From Haloarcula taiwanensis (GTDB lineage Archaea > Halobacteriota > Halobacteria > Halobacteriales > Haloarculaceae): a stretch of DNA of 64,000 nt. The position numbers and the translations under genes were made by a program. Shown here piece after piece: positions 53,233 to 61,641 of the stretch (position 1 is the first letter of the stretch; every line of letters starts with the position of its first letter). Below the pieces are notes generated by a model, which saw nothing but the letters and a program-made list of their open reading frames with translations, was not told the DNA's origin and ran no database searches. The stretch spans positions 372,001-436,000 of the forward strand of contig CP019155.1 of assembly GCA_002844335.1 (NCBI GenBank). The letters are read 5' to 3'.

Positions 53233-54108
53233 TTAGAGACCGAGGCGATCTAACGCACTGTCGAGCCTCGGGAGTCTGTCGTCGCCGAAAAACCGGACGT
53301 TCTCCAGCGCGTGGAAGGCGACGTACACGTCGCGTCGCTTTTCGAAGTACTCGGCGGAGATATCACGGTGGCGGCGATATTCGTCGTAGAAGGCAGCACC
53401 GATCGAATCCAGTCGGTCGACGTACGCCAGGTCAACTTCGGCGTGGCCGAAATATATCGCCGGATCAAGGACGGCCCGAACAGTTCCGTCTGCCACCACA
53501 GTGTTGCCGGGATGGATGTCGCCGTGCAACAGCGACGGCGAGGCCGGCTCGACGAGCCGAGCATCGAGTGTGTCCGCCAGTTGCTGCACCCGGTCGAACT
53601 CGGCGGCTGGCAAGGTGCCGTCGTTCCGCGCGGCCCTCGCAAACGGGAGTACCCGTTGCTCGCGGAAGAAATCGACCCACGAATCGGTCCACGGATTCGG
53701 CTGCCTGAACGGCCCAGAAAGGGTGTCGAACTGAAAGCCGAACGCATCGGCTGAGATATCGTGGAGAGACGCGACGTGGCGCGCGAGGTCGCGCTCGGCC
53801 CGTTCACTGAATCGGCCGTCTCCACGGATGAACGATAGTACGAGCAGGTTCGGTTCGACGTGGAGGACTTCCGGAACGGGGAGGGATGTGGTACGGGTGA
53901 GATACTGAAGCATTGCTGCTTCGATTCCAAGCGGCGAGTCGTCAACTTTCACCGCCACGTCAGGCCGGTCGTGAAACGAGACGTGGTAGACCGACCCGAC
54001 TTCTCCGCCGTCGAGTTCCGTCACGTCGTGAGCATCGGCGTCCAATACGCTCGATACCCGCTGTAGCACTGTCGCCTTCGGTCGTTCCGTGCCCGTCCCT
54101 TCGCCCAT
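53233..54108 (-). CDS. fructosamine kinase-like phosphotransferase
   Basis: The 291-aa protein has the aminoglycoside-phosphotransferase fold with fructosamine-kinase features: GGEVGSVYHVSFHDRPDVAVKV (nucleotide loop and Lys), ASLHDISADAFGF, the catalytic LLHGDIHPGNTVV and the metal site LDPAIYFGHAEVDLAYV. Members phosphorylate ketosamines formed by protein glycation, starting their repair, or other sugars. It converges with a sugar transporter gene with a 42-bp gap. The length equals the family norm. Confidence 0.85.
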   Translation of the reverse strand: MGEGTGTERPKATVLQRVSSVLDADAHDVTELDGGEVGSVYHVSFHDRPDVAVKVDDSPLGIEAAMLQYLTRTTSLPVPEVLHVEPNLLVLSFIRGDGRFSERAERDLARHVASLHDISADAFGFQFDTLSGPFRQPNPWTDSWVDFFREQRVLPFARAARNDGTLPAAEFDRVQQLADTLDARLVEPASPSLLHGDIHPGNTVVADGTVRAVLDPAIYFGHAEVDLAYVDRLDSIGAAFYDEYRRHRDISAEYFEKRRDVYVAFHALENVRFFGDDRLPRLDSALDRLGL

Positions 54109-54227
54109 ATTCGACGTACGAGAACCGTTCCAATAGGTCTGTTTGTCTCAGTCTCTGCGGCGAAAACAACGCCAGCCAAGTCTGACTGCAAGCTTCGGGT
54201 GCAGGCAGTCCGTGAAGCCGCTGGACA

Positions 54228-54581
54228 CTACACGGAGCGGTCAGCGCTATCACCGAACTGCACGACAAGCCGTTCCGTGGCGAGGGCGTACACTGTCATC
54301 TCTGTCCCCTTCTCCGAGTACCACGTCTCGGCGGGTTCGATGAGGTCAGCTTCACAGAGCCGGTCGAGGTGATAGGAGACGCTCTGGAGCGAGCGGTCGA
54401 CCGCGTCGGCGATGTCCGATGCGGTCCGCGGCTCATCTCTGACTGCCCCAAGTATCTCCTGAGCGGCTTCGGACGAGAGGATTTGAAGAACGTCAGTCGG
54501 TTCGGTACCGTTGACTACGACGCTCGTCTGCTCACGGGGTGCATAGTCAACCGGTGGGTGGTGGGGAAAAGCACTTGCCAT
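54228..54581 (-). CDS. winged-helix transcriptional regulator (ArsR-like)
   Basis: The 117-aa protein from the ATG at 54581 contains one winged helix: TDVLQILSSEAAQEILGAVRDEPRTASDIADAVDRSLQSVSYHLDRLCEADLIEPAETWYSEKGTEMTVYALATERL. This is the ArsR-like/HTH_20 pattern common in haloarchaea, with no metal-binding cysteines. Codons upstream of 54581 in the same frame are Cys-rich and cross the AT-rich promoter, so the longer start is rejected. It is divergent from a GbsR-type regulator across a 26-bp palindrome that lies about 30 bp before its start, so autoregulation is likely. Confidence 0.82.
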   Translation of the reverse strand: MASAFPHHPPVDYAPREQTSVVVNGTEPTDVLQILSSEAAQEILGAVRDEPRTASDIADAVDRSLQSVSYHLDRLCEADLIEPAETWYSEKGTEMTVYALATERLVVQFGDSADRSV

Positions 54582-54610
54582 TGATTGTTGGAGTAGCGAC
54601 GGACGTTTTT

Positions 54611-54636
54611 GTTTGTTCGACCCAATCCGAACAAAC
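54611..54636. promoter_or_regulatory. palindromic operator between divergent regulators
   Basis: A perfect 9-bp inverted repeat GTTTGTTCG-acccaatc-CGAACAAAC (26 bp in all). It lies 30 bp upstream of the minus-strand winged-helix gene and 12 bp before the plus-strand TATA element TTTAATAC (54648-54655). The position lets one dimeric regulator control both directions. Confidence 0.7.
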
Positions 54637-54678
54637 CAATCAAACAATTTAATACTTACGAAAGCAATAGCCGGAGAT

Positions 54679-54732
54679 ATGACACGGCAGGACACGCGAC
54701 AAACAGGGCAGGCGACTCGGATGCATGAGTGA
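54679..54732 (+). CDS. possible 17-codon leader ORF of the GbsR-type gene
   Basis: The ATG at 54679 lies 24-31 nt after the TATA element TTTAATAC, the expected place of a leaderless start. It opens a frame of 17 codons (MTRQDTRQTGQATRMHE) whose stop overlaps the first codons of the regulator gene at 54725. It may be an upstream ORF coupling or limiting translation of that gene, or chance. No homologue is known to me. Confidence 0.3.
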   Translation: MTRQDTRQTGQATRMHE

Positions 54733-55228
54733 TGCTGACAGTTCGGTGGCACGGGAACGCGTCATCGAATCGATGGAGCAATCAGCCGAAGTGTACGGTC
54801 TCAGCCGAAGTGCCGGGCGCATCTACGGCGTGCTGTACTTCGCATCAGATCCGCTCTCAATCCCGGAACTCGTCGACCAGACGGGCTACGCGAAATCGAC
54901 GGTCAGTAACGTCACACGGACGCTGTCGCGTCTCGGGCTCATCCACCGCCGGTCGTCGACGGGAGGCGGCAGACGAGTCCGGTTCGAGGCTGAACGTGAA
55001 ATCTGGTTCATCCTACAGGACGTGTTCCAGCAATACGTCCAGCGGGAGGTCCAGACGACGCTCAGAACCATCCGCCGGGCGGAAGAGCAGGTAGCGGCAG
55101 ATACTCGCGAGGAAGAGCGCGTTCGCAATCTCCGCGAGACGTATGAAGATCTGGAGGAGATCGTACAGCTCGTGTCGGAGTACTCGGCCGCCGAACTCCG
55201 CGAAGCACTTGCGACCTACGAGCGGTAG
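54725..55228 (+). CDS. GbsR/MarR family transcriptional regulator
   Basis: The 167-aa protein has the GbsR layout: a helix EQSAEVYGLSRSAGRIYGVLYFASDPLSIPELVDQTGYAKSTVSNVTRTLSRLGLIHRRSSTGGGRRVRFEAE giving a winged helix, then a coiled dimerisation helix (VQTTLRTIRRAEEQVAADTREEERVRNLRETYEDLEEIVQLV). GbsR proteins respond to osmolytes such as choline in bacteria; in haloarchaea they are numerous and mostly unassigned. The gene diverges from the winged-helix regulator over a shared palindrome. Confidence 0.85.
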   Translation: MSDADSSVARERVIESMEQSAEVYGLSRSAGRIYGVLYFASDPLSIPELVDQTGYAKSTVSNVTRTLSRLGLIHRRSSTGGGRRVRFEAEREIWFILQDVFQQYVQREVQTTLRTIRRAEEQVAADTREEERVRNLRETYEDLEEIVQLVSEYSAAELREALATYER

Positions 55229-55234
55229 TCACCG

Positions 55235-55786
55235 CTACCAGTAGACCGTATAGGTACACGCATCCTCTCCGTTCCGACGACACGTTTCACCCGTTTCTTC
55301 GAGGAAGACGAACGCGTCGACCGGGGCGTACTGCTGGGCGACGCCCCTGATGAGACCGCGGTCGAACGGGCACGGATACGGATTCTCACACGTCACCTCG
55401 CCGGTCCGCTCGCCAACGGATTCAAAACGGTAGTGTCCGATGTCGCCGCCACGGTGGTTTCGCTGATAGGCCTCGTCTATCGACGTGAGAGCCTCTGGGA
55501 CAGTGTCAAAGTCGTTGGGCCAGTCGGCGACACGAGGGATCTGCTCGCCTAGTCGGTCGAGGACGTGCGGCTGCAGGTCGTCAGCAATTATTTCGAACGC
55601 GTTCAGCCAGGCCTGCTGGGGATACCACTCGTCGGCCGCCGGTTCGGTGATTCCCTCCGAAGCGAGCGCCGTCAGCGCGCGGTCCCGGTACTCGTCTGAG
55701 AACTTCCCCATCGCCTCCTCAACTATCGTGAGTACCGTTTGCCCATTAATTTCGACAGCGGAGTCAAACGCGTCGTAGGATGCCAT
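55235..55786 (-). CDS. V4R-like small-molecule-binding protein (hypothetical)
   Basis: The 183-aa protein is predicted mixed alpha/beta. Its C-terminal third has CENPYPCPFDRGLIRGVAQQYAP and ends CRRNGEDACTYTVYW, the cysteine pattern C...G...C-x-Y of V4R/heme-NO-binding-like domains. The N-terminal part is helical with no match. The gene is convergent with the GbsR-type gene, 6 bp apart. Function unknown; a sensor role is only suggested by fold. Confidence 0.6.
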   Translation of the reverse strand: MASYDAFDSAVEINGQTVLTIVEEAMGKFSDEYRDRALTALASEGITEPAADEWYPQQAWLNAFEIIADDLQPHVLDRLGEQIPRVADWPNDFDTVPEALTSIDEAYQRNHRGGDIGHYRFESVGERTGEVTCENPYPCPFDRGLIRGVAQQYAPVDAFVFLEETGETCRRNGEDACTYTVYW

Positions 55787-55982
55787 TCTGTCCTGGCGTT
55801 CACAGGGGAAGCAATAAAAACCGACCGTATACGCGGCAGACGTGACACTATCAGCCCAGAGAACGCACCTTCCGACAATGCTTCCTGCACCGCTGGACGC
55901 TACAGCGTGTCATTGTCACTTGCAGACAGTTCGCCGAGAGGTGACGGCTCCACAGAGTTCGTACAGGACAGTTCCCCTGTGA

Positions 55983-56801
55983 CTATCGGTCCTCGGATCC
56001 GGCTTTGACCGCGGTGACCCACGCCGGTCGACGCACTGTCGGCTCGCCCGACTTGAACTCGACGGAGATGTCGTACGTTGTCGGCGCATCGCCCGTTAGT
56101 CTGACCAGCGCGAGTTCTGCATACGTCCCCGCTGATCCCGTCTGGTCCCACCTAACTTCCGCGGAGCGAACGCCAGTCGTGTCACTGACGGTTCGCACTT
56201 GCCCTGTGGCCCCGGTAATATGGTACGGTTCGCGTCCTTCGTACCAGCCGTTTTCTGGCTTGTAGACAGTCGCTTCCTGAGAGGGATCGATGTCCCGCTG
56301 GTATCCGACAACGTACAAGCTCCTGACAACGACAGATGCCGCTCCCGAGACATCGGTCCTCAGATCGCTTGCATTCTGCTTAATAATGAACGTGACATCG
56401 CCCTCAGTTCGGCTCTCCCTGATGAGTTTCCGATCGGTATCGCGCTGTATCTGCTCTCGTCGGCGGTCAGTACTACCGACATCCTCGACAACGAGACGAC
56501 TGTAGACCGGAGCGCCAGGCGACGCCTGAAACTGTTCGGTTCGGACACCACCCTCGTCGATGAACAGGTAGCGCCCGCCGTCAGCAGTCACAGCGCCCTC
56601 AAATTTGAGCGCTGTCTCACCATCCGCGACAATCGCTCCCGTCGCCCGGTAGTCATCGACCTCGGGCACAGTGAATCGTTCATCGACCGGTTGCGTCGAG
56701 TGCGATTCTGCGGTCGTGACCGGATACACAGCGGCGAGCACAAGCACGAGACAGCACAGCGCTAGCGCACCGTTGAGCAGCCTCGCGGTACGACGGTCCA
56801 T
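55983..56801 (-). CDS. exported hypothetical protein with N-terminal hydrophobic segment
   Basis: The 272-aa protein has a Sec-type signal or membrane anchor (LLNGALALCCLVLVLAAVYPVTTAES, residues about 7-32) and an acidic exported beta-rich part with no cysteines. I recognise no domain. It ends the minus-strand row that starts with the ABC ATPase and permease, 163 bp downstream of the permease stop, and so could be an accessory of that transporter or a separate envelope protein. Confidence 0.6.
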   Translation of the reverse strand: MDRRTARLLNGALALCCLVLVLAAVYPVTTAESHSTQPVDERFTVPEVDDYRATGAIVADGETALKFEGAVTADGGRYLFIDEGGVRTEQFQASPGAPVYSRLVVEDVGSTDRRREQIQRDTDRKLIRESRTEGDVTFIIKQNASDLRTDVSGAASVVVRSLYVVGYQRDIDPSQEATVYKPENGWYEGREPYHITGATGQVRTVSDTTGVRSAEVRWDQTGSAGTYAELALVRLTGDAPTTYDISVEFKSGEPTVRRPAWVTAVKAGSEDR

Positions 56802-56964
56802 ACCCCAGTGCCACTACTGATCAAGAAAAGCTATTCGAAAAGCGCAGTACAACCGTTGCTGTTCGTTCGGGGAATCGTAGCCGGATTACGCTACACAGGC
56901 AACGAGAACCTCGATGAAGACCGGGTCGGTGCTGGAGGCGATGTGGACGACCGCAAACGACCAC

Positions 56965-58398
56965 TCACGACTGTTGATACCGCGTCGACCACTTCGGTAC
57001 CGACCGACGGTACAGGCCGACACCGACAGCACCCAAGACGCCGCCAGACCCACCGAGCACGGCCAGCAGGCTGCCAGACACCGGCGAGACGGCGAACCCG
57101 ACGATGAGGACCGGGACCAGCGGGAGGACCATCGCTACGCCGAAGACAGCGAACAGGGCCGTGTCGAAAAGGAACTCGTTCGGAGAGAGACCGGTGAGGT
57201 AGACGGTGGTGCCGAAGATGTAGCAGGCGACGCCGACAAGCAAGACAGCCCCGACGGCGGCCTCAGCAGCCGGCCCGCCACGCCAGACGAGTGCAAGCCC
57301 GTAGAACGCAAGTCCGACCAGCGGGCCGAGCAGGAGAAACGCCCGGAATTTCCCCGCGAAAACGGCTCTCACAGAGAGTGGCTGGGCGAAATACAGGCTC
57401 ACGTCGTCGGACTGGGTGAGCCAGTTGTAGGTCGTGAATCCCGAGAGCCCGAGAATCGCACCGAAGGAGATACCAGTCGACGGCTGTACACCCGTGATCT
57501 GTCCGGCGAAATCGACCAGTGCAGCAGTAACGCCGAACAGCACCGCCGCTGAAAAGAGGACTTTTCCGAACCCGCCTGCACTCCGGTGGATGTCGAGCAG
57601 GCTCTTCGTCGCAACTGGGTCACCGAACCGTTGCCACCACGCGCGAAACGCTGGTTCGACTGTTTGAGCAGGGTCAGGCGCGGTCGCATCGAAAGTGGCT
57701 GCACCCAGCAGAAAGACGCCGCCGATACCGAGAGCTGTCGTGCCGACCCGCAGGGGTGTCTGGGCCAGAAACAGGCCGTAGGGGGTATAGGAAACGATAG
57801 TAACACCACTGACTGCCGCTGCACCGACAGCGGCGAGTGGGGCCGCAAGCAGCGCCAGCCCGGGAACGCCGCGCCCAGCGAGGCCGAGACCTGCAATCGT
57901 CGTTCCCATTCCCAAGACGAACATCAGTGCCAGTGTCGTCCACAGAAGGGAGACAGTCTTGGCGACGAGGAGAGGCCCAGCAGCCCCTCGCACTGCAAGC
58001 ACCGTTCCGAGAGAGATTGGTAGCAGAAACAGCACCGCGTAGTAGACACTGTCCTTGACGACGAACAGGCCCAGCAGCGTGTTCTGCGAGAGCGGGAGTG
58101 TGCGGGCAGAGAACATCAGCAGCGTCACGTCACCGAGAAGGTTCTGGAGAGCATCACGTCCCACAAAGCCGATCGACCCCGTGTGGAGTCCGAAGACAAA
58201 TACCAGTGCGTGGAGGCCGGCGAAGACGGTTCGCGGCTCGGTCCCGGTAACGGACAGCAGCTTGGCTGCGCCCCCAACGAGCAGGCAAATGAACACCGGA
58301 AACAGGGAGAAGTGACTGCCGCCGAAGAGCCGGCTGTGGAGTCGCCACTCCTCGCGGACCATCTCGACGAACACCCTGCGCACCCGTCCGTCACTCAT
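56965..58398 (-). CDS. ABC-2-like transporter permease
   Basis: The 477-aa protein has about twelve hydrophobic segments in two sets, matching a large ABC-2-type export permease. The N-terminus RVRRVFVEMVREEWRLHSRLFGGSHFSLFPVFICLLVGGAAKLL is cytosolic then enters the membrane. Its start overlaps the ATPase stop by 4 nt, so they form one transporter. Many haloarchaeal homologues have no known substrate. Export, not import, is inferred from the lack of a binding protein. Confidence 0.82.
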   Translation of the reverse strand: MSDGRVRRVFVEMVREEWRLHSRLFGGSHFSLFPVFICLLVGGAAKLLSVTGTEPRTVFAGLHALVFVFGLHTGSIGFVGRDALQNLLGDVTLLMFSARTLPLSQNTLLGLFVVKDSVYYAVLFLLPISLGTVLAVRGAAGPLLVAKTVSLLWTTLALMFVLGMGTTIAGLGLAGRGVPGLALLAAPLAAVGAAAVSGVTIVSYTPYGLFLAQTPLRVGTTALGIGGVFLLGAATFDATAPDPAQTVEPAFRAWWQRFGDPVATKSLLDIHRSAGGFGKVLFSAAVLFGVTAALVDFAGQITGVQPSTGISFGAILGLSGFTTYNWLTQSDDVSLYFAQPLSVRAVFAGKFRAFLLLGPLVGLAFYGLALVWRGGPAAEAAVGAVLLVGVACYIFGTTVYLTGLSPNEFLFDTALFAVFGVAMVLPLVPVLIVGFAVSPVSGSLLAVLGGSGGVLGAVGVGLYRRSVPKWSTRYQQS

Positions 58399-59141
58399 GT
58401 ATCAGCAGGTTGCTTCTCCCGGTCCACTGTTGCGTCGACGGTGTCCAGAAATACGTCAAGGAGCGTCACATCAGCGTCGAGTTCCGCCGGCCTGACATCA
58501 GCGACGAGGTTGCCGCCGTACATGATGCCAACCCGTGAACAGAGTTCGGCAGCGACATCTACGTCGTGTGTCGTGAGGATAATCGTATTGCCGGCGTCCC
58601 GGTAGGAGCGCAGGAACCGCTTGACCCGCTCTTGAACGATCGGGTCGAGGTTCGCCAGCGGTTCGTCGATGAACACGACAGCTGGCTCGTGGAAGAACGC
58701 GCCGGCGATCATCACTTTCTGCTGTTGGCCCCGCGACAGGTCCGAGGACAGCGTGTCGAGTTTCGCGGTAAAGCCGAGCCGGTCGGCCCAGGACGCGGTC
58801 CGCGCTGCCACCACGTCGCCCGGCATATCCCGGATAGCACCGACGAAATCGAAGTACTCACGTGGCGTCATGAAACTCGGCGGTGACTCCTTTTCAGGAA
58901 GAATCCCTGCCCGTTCGCGGACCGACGTCGGCTGGGTTGCCGGGTCGGCACCGAGTACCGCAGTCTGTCCACTGTCCGGACTGAGCTGCCCGGTGAGTAT
59001 CTCCATCGTCGTTGTCTTACCGGCCCCGTTCGGCCCGAGCAGTCCGAAGAACTCGCCCTCGTCGACGCTCAGCGAGAGGTTCGCTATCGCGGTCATGTCG
59101 CCGTAAGACTTCCGGAGCGACTCGATCTCGATTGCTGTCAC
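58395..59141 (-). CDS. ABC transporter ATP-binding protein
   Basis: The 248-aa ATPase starts at GTG (59141) and has Walker A GPNGAGKTT (36-44), Q-loop region, signature LSRGQQQKVMIAGAF, Walker B AVVFIDEPLANLDP and the switch His in TTHDVDVAAEL. It is of the CcmA/DRR exporter type. Its stop overlaps the permease start by 4 nt. The promoter contains a symmetric GTATAA/TTATAC element whose minus-strand half can serve as TATA box. Confidence 0.92.
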   Translation of the reverse strand: MTAIEIESLRKSYGDMTAIANLSLSVDEGEFFGLLGPNGAGKTTTMEILTGQLSPDSGQTAVLGADPATQPTSVRERAGILPEKESPPSFMTPREYFDFVGAIRDMPGDVVAARTASWADRLGFTAKLDTLSSDLSRGQQQKVMIAGAFFHEPAVVFIDEPLANLDPIVQERVKRFLRSYRDAGNTIILTTHDVDVAAELCSRVGIMYGGNLVADVRPAELDADVTLLDVFLDTVDATVDREKQPADT

Positions 59142-59592
59142 AGCGTTCTGCCTACCATCGTGGTTGTGTCGGTATAAGTTGTTATACTGTAGAAGGGCAG
59201 TCCAGATACACTAACAACAGCTTGGCCGACACATACACCGAAATCGCCGACTCTGTGTCCTGCGGTCTCGCCTCCACCAACGGCGAAATCGCGTTCCTGA
59301 CGAGTGACCGCGAACGCGACAGCGGCTTCGATAGTACGCGCTGTACGCATCCCAAAGTATAATGACGCGGGCGTCAGACCCAATCGACGACGCCCAAGCG
59401 GCGGCCACTTCGCTCGGCCGCTACACCGACACCGAGGATGGGAGACCACGGCTGGCAGAGCCGGCGAAATATGTACCGCACAGTTCACTGAACCGAGATG
59501 TATTGGTCCCAGTGTCGCCCGCTGTCCGTGTTGGTATAACTATTCTTTGAGTAATCGACATCTCTTAACATATGACAGGATAGGTAGATTAC
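59142..59592. other. divergent intergenic region
   Basis: Apart from promoters, one short plus-strand frame (59362-59550, 62 aa, start MTRASDPIDDAQAAATSLGRY) has haloarchaeal-looking composition in its first half but no promoter at the right distance and no family match; I do not call it. A TTAACAT element near 59565 is the probable TATA of the gene at 59593. Confidence 0.35.
59172..59187. promoter_or_regulatory. symmetric TATA-containing element GTATAA-N4-TTATAC
   Basis: A 16-bp inverted repeat 31 bp upstream of the ABC ATPase start. Its arms read as TATA boxes on both strands, so it can be the core promoter and also a repressor site that occludes it. Confidence 0.4.
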
Positions 59593-60918
59593 ATGGCCCC
59601 GCATCGACGCCACCACCTTGCTCTCCTCTGTCTGGTCTGTACGTCGCTCCTCTGTATCGCTGTGCCTGCTGGCGCAGCACCGCCGCCGCGGCCGCTATGT
59701 GACGCCTGCGGTGACTCGTTTGCATCAACAGCCGAGTCACACGGTATTTCGGTCGCAGTCACTCACAGCAACGCCACCGTCACCGTCCACAACAACGGAA
59801 CCGCAACGTGGGTCGTCCACAACCGCCTGTCTGGCACAGAGGCGGCTGCACGTCTCCGGACAAACGAGAGTCTCCGAACCGCTATCGCCGACAGAGCGAT
59901 GTGGGATACCGAACTTCTGGGCGCGAACGTTTCTGGCGATGGCGTCATAACGCTGCGCTACCGCGAGCCTGACTTCGCCGAGCAGTCCGTCGGCGGGGCG
60001 GTCCGAACGGGTGAGTTTACCGAGGCCTACGGGTATCGAAACCTTGATGGCCTCGGTGCTGACCGACTCGTCGTCGTTGCACCCGACGGGATGCGAGTCG
60101 AGCGGCCCATCGACGGTGCAACCGTCTCAGACGACGGACAGCGGATGACACTGACCGAACTCAACGATGGACGTATCGTGACCTTTGTCCCCCGTGAGAC
60201 GGCTGTCGGGCCGCTGTTGAGCCTCCTTGCGCTCGGAGCACTTCTCGGTCCCGTGATGGCGGTGAAGGCACTCGCATACATCACCCTCCCCACAGCGGTA
60301 TTTACCCTCTTGATTGGCGCTGCCGCCGGGGGTGTTGCCTGGCTTGACTGGGAGTTCAAAGGAGTACGGGACTCCGTCGGCATTGTATTCGCCGGTGTCG
60401 GCGCGCTATCGGCTTCCCTGTCGCTTCTCGGAGCGATAGGCGTGTTACGGCTGGGCGGCACAGCAGCACCGCTGTTCGGCGGTGGCACTGCACTGTTCGT
60501 CTGTGGAATAGCCCTGTCACGGCGACGTATCCGTGAGCAGACGAGCTATCGGACGGTCGTCGTCGGCACAGTAGTCGGCGCAGGCATCGCGCTGGGAGCG
60601 ACGATAGCGGCGGCTCCGATGGTCGTCAGTGACGGTTCCACGCCCCCGGTGACAACGCTGCTGGTTCTCGGACCCGCGTTTGTCCTTTTCCCGGCCGGAT
60701 ACGCAGTCGGCCACGGGAACCGTCGGTTAGCAGTGAAGACGGCCGCTATCGGGTTCGTGCTGTCGATGCTACCGGTTCTCCCGGTACTCCCTGCGCCGTA
60801 TGGACTGGGCGTGCTTTTCATCCCCGTTGTCACGGCCAGTGCCGCTGCCGTTGTGATCGCCGGTCTCCCGATATTCCTCGCTGGAGTCTCGCTCGGTGTT
60901 CCGCAAACGTCCCGCTGA
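59593..60918 (+). CDS. exported-domain membrane protein of unknown function
   Basis: The 441-aa protein has a signal peptide (LALLCLVCTSLLCIAVPAGA), an exported beta domain (about 30-200) with a CDACG motif and HNNGTATWVVHNRL, and then about eight hydrophobic segments from residue 205 on. An exported domain followed by a helical bundle is common among haloarchaeal envelope proteins of unknown role. The gene is divergent from the ABC transporter across 451 bp. No catalytic motif is seen. Confidence 0.7.
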   Translation: MAPHRRHHLALLCLVCTSLLCIAVPAGAAPPPRPLCDACGDSFASTAESHGISVAVTHSNATVTVHNNGTATWVVHNRLSGTEAAARLRTNESLRTAIADRAMWDTELLGANVSGDGVITLRYREPDFAEQSVGGAVRTGEFTEAYGYRNLDGLGADRLVVVAPDGMRVERPIDGATVSDDGQRMTLTELNDGRIVTFVPRETAVGPLLSLLALGALLGPVMAVKALAYITLPTAVFTLLIGAAAGGVAWLDWEFKGVRDSVGIVFAGVGALSASLSLLGAIGVLRLGGTAAPLFGGGTALFVCGIALSRRRIREQTSYRTVVVGTVVGAGIALGATIAAAPMVVSDGSTPPVTTLLVLGPAFVLFPAGYAVGHGNRRLAVKTAAIGFVLSMLPVLPVLPAPYGLGVLFIPVVTASAAAVVIAGLPIFLAGVSLGVPQTSR

Positions 60919-60989
60919 CCGGTGGAACACATCGGTCAATTGAACTGGTGGCGCTCTCAGGGGAGTGGATTCGGCAGAGGGCAACGGCA

Positions 60990-61250
60990 CTAGCACCAGC
61001 GACTGTAACTGGACTGCACCTCTCGGCGTTCTCCCCGGGACTGCATAGCTCCACAGAGTATGAGTGCACTCGCGGCGAGTCCAGCGGTCCCACTAGCAAC
61101 ACCGAATCCGCCACCTATCTCAAACAGTGGAACCAGCGGTCTGAAAAGCAACGGTGAAACCCACACGTCCCGCACTTTGGCGGCCGCCATTTCCATAGTT
61201 TCGATTCCGGATGTGCTGGACGTAACCCGTGCTGCTTGAATCTGTGCCAT
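60990..61250 (-). CDS. small hypothetical protein, possible single membrane segment
   Basis: An 86-aa frame (MAQIQAARVTSSTSG) with a hydrophobic segment FEIGGGFGVASGTAGLAASALILCGAM near residues 48-74 and haloarchaeal third-position GC. It lies between the membrane-protein gene and the 5S rRNA gene, opposite in strand. No promoter or family is evident, so the call is tentative. Confidence 0.35.
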   Translation of the reverse strand: MAQIQAARVTSSTSGIETMEMAAAKVRDVWVSPLLFRPLVPLFEIGGGFGVASGTAGLAASALILCGAMQSRGERREVQSSYSRWC

Positions 61251-61304
61251 TGAGACAATGTGTCAGATTGTGATCCAACGACTCCCGTCATCAAGTAGCC
61301 ACTC

Positions 61305-61310
61305 TTATAA
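61305..61310 (+). promoter_or_regulatory. TATA box of the solitary 5S rRNA gene
   Basis: TTATAA within CTCTTATAAGC lies 23-28 nt upstream of 61333, the first base of the 5S gene by length, matching archaeal promoter geometry. It indicates that the gene can be transcribed on its own. Confidence 0.6.
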
Positions 61311-61332
61311 GCGTAGCTGGTAGAGTTATAGT

Positions 61333-61454
61333 ATAGGCGGCCACCGCGGTGGGGTTGCCTCCCGTACCCATCCCGAACACGGAAGATAAGCCCACCAGCG
61401 TTCCGGGGAGTACTGGAGTGCGCGAGCCTCTGGGAAATCCGGTTCGCCGCCACC
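61333..61454 (+). rRNA. rrf: 5S ribosomal RNA, solitary gene
   Basis: The 122-nt sequence contains the universal 5S core (CCCGTACCCATCCCGAACAC, then GAAGATAAGCCCACC and AGTACTGGAGTGCGCGAGCC) and closes with helix I, GGCGGC (61336-61341) pairing with GCCGCC (61446-61451). The length equals that of Haloarcula marismortui 5S, and by memory it differs at about three positions: the first base, one loop base (CCACCGCGG for CCACAGCGG) and AAATCC for AAACCC, the last changing a G-C to a G-U pair. No 23S rRNA precedes it and no tRNA follows; the neighbours are protein genes. The folding appears intact, so it may be functional. Confidence 0.93.
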
Positions 61455-61641
61455 ATTCATACCGCTTCTTACGTTCCGAGGAGCGACGACGTTGCTGTAG
61501 CTCAGCCTCGGAGTTATCGCGCACTCACAGACAGATCCCTGGTGCATCTCGAAGTATTTACAGCCGAATCGTTGCCCTGTCGCTGTCGATGCTAAGAACA
61601 GCGAACAATCCGTCATCCGCCAGGGGTCAACAGTCGCTCGA

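Noticed and set aside
59362-59550. 62-aa plus-strand frame in the ABC divergent region.
   Set aside because: Composition is plausible at first but no promoter at the right spacing and no family match.
61456-61641. Possible tRNA after the 5S gene, as in rRNA operons.
   Set aside because: No cloverleaf or T-loop consensus can be formed in this stretch.
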